This document shows positions 61,458 to 64,000 of a stretch of DNA of 64,000 bases, in pieces. Below the pieces are notes generated by a model, which was given only the letters and a program-made list of their open reading frames with translations, was not told where the DNA came from and did not search any database. This DNA comes from Burkholderia diffusa (GTDB lineage: Bacteria > Pseudomonadota > Gammaproteobacteria > Burkholderiales > Burkholderiaceae). The stretch lies in NCBI RefSeq assembly GCF_001718315.1, contig NZ_CP013363.1:2542001-2606000 (forward strand). Reading direction: 5' to 3'. Each line of letters begins with the position of its first letter. Positions within the stretch are counted from its first letter, which is position 1. The translations under genes were made by a program, and so were the position numbers.

Positions 61458-63431
61458 TTACATCCCGACCGTCACGCGCGTCGCATTGGCGCGCTTCAGA
61501 TTGCGATAGCGCGCGAGCGCCCACAGCGGGAAGAACTTGCGATAACCGTGATAGCGCAGGTAGAACACGCGCGGGAAGCCGGTCGCCGTGAAGCGCGTCT
61601 CGTCCCACAGGCCTTCTTCGTTCTGCTGGGCGATCAGGTAGTCGACGCCGCGTGCAACGGCCGGGTTGTTCACCTCGCCGGCCGCCATCAGGCCGAGGAG
61701 CGCCCAGGCCGTCTGCGACGCGGTGCTCGGCGCCTGCTCGAAGCCGCGATAGTTGAGCTTGTAGCTGTCGCCGTCCTCACCCCAGCCGCCGTCCTTGTTC
61801 TGGATCGACAGCAGCCACTGCGCGCCGCGCTTCACGCGCGGATCGTCCGGCGTCAGGCCGGCCGCGTTCAGCGAGCACAGGGCCGTCCACGTGCCGTAGA
61901 TGTAGTTCATGCCCCAGCGGCCGTACCAGCTTCCATCCGGCTCCTGTTCCTTCAGCATGTAGTCGAGCGCGCGGCGCGCCGGCTCGCTGTTCAGCGCACT
62001 CTCGCCAAGCTGCGACAGCATCGACAGGCAGCGGCCCGATACGTCCGCGGTCGGCGGATCGAGCAGCGCGCCGTGATCGGAGAACGGAATGTTGTTCAGG
62101 TAGTACTGCGTGTTTTCCGGTTCGAACGCGCCCCAGCCGCCGTCGCTGCTCTGCATGCCGACGACCCATTCGCGCGCGCGCGCCATCGATTCGCGATACG
62201 CATCCGTCTGCTTGAGCTTCTGCGCACGGTCCATCGCCATCACGACCACGGCCGTGTCGTCGACGTCCGGATAGTGCGCGTTCGCGTACTGGAACGCCCA
62301 GCCGCCCGGCCGCACGTTCGGGCGGCGCGAGATCCAGTCGCCGCGCACGTCGAGGATCTGCAGCGGGCGCAGCCAGTCGAGGCCGCGCAGCACCGCTTCC
62401 TCGGCACGCGCGTCACCGGTTTCGAGCAGCGCATGCGCGACAAGCGACGTGTCCCACACCGGCGACAGGCACGGCTGGCAATACGCTTCGTCCTCATGCA
62501 CGACGAGCAGCTTCTCGACCGACTTGCGCGCGATCGCGCGGTTCGGATGATCTTCCGCATAGCCGAGCACGTCGTACATCATCACCGCATTGGCCATCGC
62601 AGGATAGATCGCACCGAGGCCGTCCTCGCCGTTCAGGCGTTCGTCGACGAACGACACTGCCTGGCGGATCGCGCGTTCTCGCGTGTAGCTCGGGAACAGG
62701 CCGTCGACCGCGCGCAGCGCGTGGTCGACCACGCGGAAGAACGCGAACCAGCCGGGGCTCTGGTGGCCCTGGCGCGGCAGCAGGCCGGCGTTGACGGGCG
62801 GGTCGATGAACAGCTCGTCGATACGCACGCCGCGCGGGTTCTTCGCGATCGGACGCTTCGCGTTCAGCACCAGGAGCGGCACGATCACGGTGCGCGCCCA
62901 ATACGATACCTTCGACAGGTGGAACGGGAACCACTGCGGCAGCAGCATGATCTCGACCGGCATCATCGGCACCGCGCGCCACGGAATCGCGCCGTACAGC
63001 GCGAGCTGGATCCGCGTGAACACGTTCGACATCTCTGCGCCGCCCATCGCATGAATCGCGCGGCGCGCACGCTGCATGTGCTCGGCATTCTCGTCGTCGC
63101 CGATCACCTTCAACGCGAAATACGCCTTCACGCTCGCGCTGATGTTCGGCGCGCCGTCGGTAAACAGCGGCCAGCCGCCGTCGGCCTGCTGGATGCGACG
63201 CAGATAGCGGCCGATCTTCTGTTCGAGTTCGAGGTTCGGCGTCTCGCCAAGATAGTGGACGAGCAGCACGTATTCGGCGGGAATCGTCGAATCGGCTTCG
63301 AGTTCGTAGACCCAGTGTCCATCCGCGTTCTGCGCGGCCAGCAGCGCGTCGGTCGCGCTGGCGACGGCCGCGTCGAGCCCGGCCGGCACGGTGCCGGCGG
63401 ACAGGGTAGCCATATCGGTGAGATCGTTCAT
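61458..63431 (-). CDS. shc: Squalene-hopene cyclase
   Basis: This 657-residue class II triterpene cyclase folds squalene to hopene and diplopterol at the inner membrane. The catalytic DXDD acid is in DVDDTAVV (Asp389-Asp392). Repeated QW motifs stabilise the double alpha-barrel (QQADGGWPLF, QSSDGGWGAFEPEN, KEQEPDGSWYGRWGMNYIYGTW, QNKDGGWGEDGDSY, QQNEEGLWDE). The length is normal. It lies between hpnE (11 bp) and hpnG (3 bp), so the three genes form an operon. The opposing hpnN gene, 18-20 kb away, encodes the transporter for the products. Confidence 0.97.
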   Translation of the reverse strand: MNDLTDMATLSAGTVPAGLDAAVASATDALLAAQNADGHWVYELEADSTIPAEYVLLVHYLGETPNLELEQKIGRYLRRIQQADGGWPLFTDGAPNISASVKAYFALKVIGDDENAEHMQRARRAIHAMGGAEMSNVFTRIQLALYGAIPWRAVPMMPVEIMLLPQWFPFHLSKVSYWARTVIVPLLVLNAKRPIAKNPRGVRIDELFIDPPVNAGLLPRQGHQSPGWFAFFRVVDHALRAVDGLFPSYTRERAIRQAVSFVDERLNGEDGLGAIYPAMANAVMMYDVLGYAEDHPNRAIARKSVEKLLVVHEDEAYCQPCLSPVWDTSLVAHALLETGDARAEEAVLRGLDWLRPLQILDVRGDWISRRPNVRPGGWAFQYANAHYPDVDDTAVVVMAMDRAQKLKQTDAYRESMARAREWVVGMQSSDGGWGAFEPENTQYYLNNIPFSDHGALLDPPTADVSGRCLSMLSQLGESALNSEPARRALDYMLKEQEPDGSWYGRWGMNYIYGTWTALCSLNAAGLTPDDPRVKRGAQWLLSIQNKDGGWGEDGDSYKLNYRGFEQAPSTASQTAWALLGLMAAGEVNNPAVARGVDYLIAQQNEEGLWDETRFTATGFPRVFYLRYHGYRKFFPLWALARYRNLKRANATRVTVGM

Positions 63432-63442
63432 CGGTCCCTCTC

Positions 63443-64000
63443 TTATTGTGTCTGGAGCACGTCCGCGGCCAGCTGGCCGGAACGGATCGCGCCCTCGATC
63501 GTGGCGGGCAAGCCGGTGGCAATCCAGTCGCCCGCCAGCACGAGATTGGTCCAGCGCGTACGCACGGCCGGACGTTTCATTTCCTGCGACGGCACCGCCG
63601 CAAACCCCGCGCGCGGCTCGACGACGAGCTGCCAGGCGGGGAGGGTTTCCGGGTTCGCGCCCGTCACGCGCGCGACGTCTTCCCAGATGCGCCGCGCAAG
63701 CACATCGCGCGGCATGTCGAGCCAGCGGGCCGCGTCGCGGATCGTCGCCGCGAGCGGACCGCCGCCGGTGCGAACCGCATCGACGACGCCGTTGACGACG
63801 CTCGTCTGCAGCGGGCTGCCGGCCGGTGTATCGACCGCGAAATACGCGGTCACGGCCGCGCTGAACGTGTCGGGCGCGGCGAGGTCCGGGACGAGCGGTT
63901 GCGCAACCTCCGGCGGCACGGCCAGCACGACCGCGTCGCCCGGCGCGAGATCGACGCGCTCGCCGCCGATCGCGACCGCATCGACCGCGTTGCCGTGCGC
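63443..64000 (-). CDS. hpnE: Squalene-forming FAD-dependent amine oxidase HpnE (5' end outside window)
   Basis: This is the C-terminal part (about 185 codons) of an FAD-dependent oxidoreductase of the phytoene-desaturase/amine-oxidase type. Visible are DAVVLAVPPEVAQPLVPDL, YFAVDTPAGSPLQTSVVNG, AARWLDMPRDVLARRIWEDVARV, and the final FAD-binding motif NLVLAGDWIATGLPATIEGAIRSGQLAADVL, typical of this superfamily. HpnE forms squalene from hydroxysqualene in the HpnCDE route. The 11-bp gap to shc and the family call agree. The start lies beyond the window. Confidence 0.9.
   Translation of the reverse strand, partial: AHGNAVDAVAIGGERVDLAPGDAVVLAVPPEVAQPLVPDLAAPDTFSAAVTAYFAVDTPAGSPLQTSVVNGVVDAVRTGGGPLAATIRDAARWLDMPRDVLARRIWEDVARVTGANPETLPAWQLVVEPRAGFAAVPSQEMKRPAVRTRWTNLVLAGDWIATGLPATIEGAIRSGQLAADVLQTQ

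Overview
The window looks like a piece of a Burkholderia (probably Burkholderia cepacia complex) replicon. The evidence is very high GC with strongly GC-biased third codon positions, a typical Burkholderia OmpC-type porin, an Azospirillum/Burkholderia-type oxidative L-arabinose cluster, a hopanoid locus (hpnN, hpnG, shc, hpnE) and type VI secretion genes. The species and the replicon cannot be fixed from the sequence alone.

Layout. (1) 1-7535: a hydroxycinnamate (ferulate, p-coumarate) module, all on the minus strand: MarR regulator, hydroxycinnamoyl-CoA hydratase-lyase, vanillin dehydrogenase, feruloyl-CoA synthase, an MFS aromatic-acid transporter and a porin. Two copies of the inverted repeat ATCAGG-N3-CCTGAT precede the enzyme operon and the transporter gene. 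(2) 7712-17189: the non-phosphorylative L-arabinose/D-galactose pathway (dehydratase, KDA dehydratase, 1-dehydrogenase, AraFGH transporter, lactonase) with a divergent LysR regulator. (3) 17233-18445: a divergent OsmC / GntR pair. (4) 18576-26152: a LacI-controlled galactoside module (ABC ATPase, GH42 beta-galactosidase, binding protein, two permeases), with a 24-bp LacI-type palindrome in the promoter region. Blocks 1, 2 and 4 together would take up and degrade feruloylated arabinose- and galactose-containing plant wall material. (5) 26313-27794: a nitronate-monooxygenase-like flavoprotein. (6) 27990-35456: glycolate/glyoxylate use (GlcC-type regulator, glcDEF, glcG, malate synthase G) with two identical operators. 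(7) 36004-39742: a Cache-GGDEF diguanylate cyclase preceded by a perfect FNR-type box, then a Cache histidine kinase and a NarL-type response regulator. (8) 39868-44447: MlaC, HpnN and MlaA, a set for outer-membrane lipid and hopanoid trafficking. (9) 44553-60368: an incomplete type VI secretion island (tssM, tssL, PAAR, VgrG-Rhs fusion, tssF) with a toxin/immunity switching region. (10) 60747-64000: the hpnE-shc-hpnG hopanoid operon.

The most unusual part is region 9. A 2023-residue VgrG-Rhs fusion ends in a variable C-terminal tip and overlaps a small membrane-protein gene, the likely immunity gene. About 2.5 kb downstream lies a headless second Rhs tip. It carries a 710-bp copy of the Rhs core (six mismatches) and its own tiny TTG-started membrane-protein gene. 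Recombination between the two core copies would change the toxin tip in frame. The whole island sits between mlaA and the hopanoid operon. A strong rightward terminator that no present rightward gene needs lies at its far edge, as if the island had separated mlaA from its original terminator.
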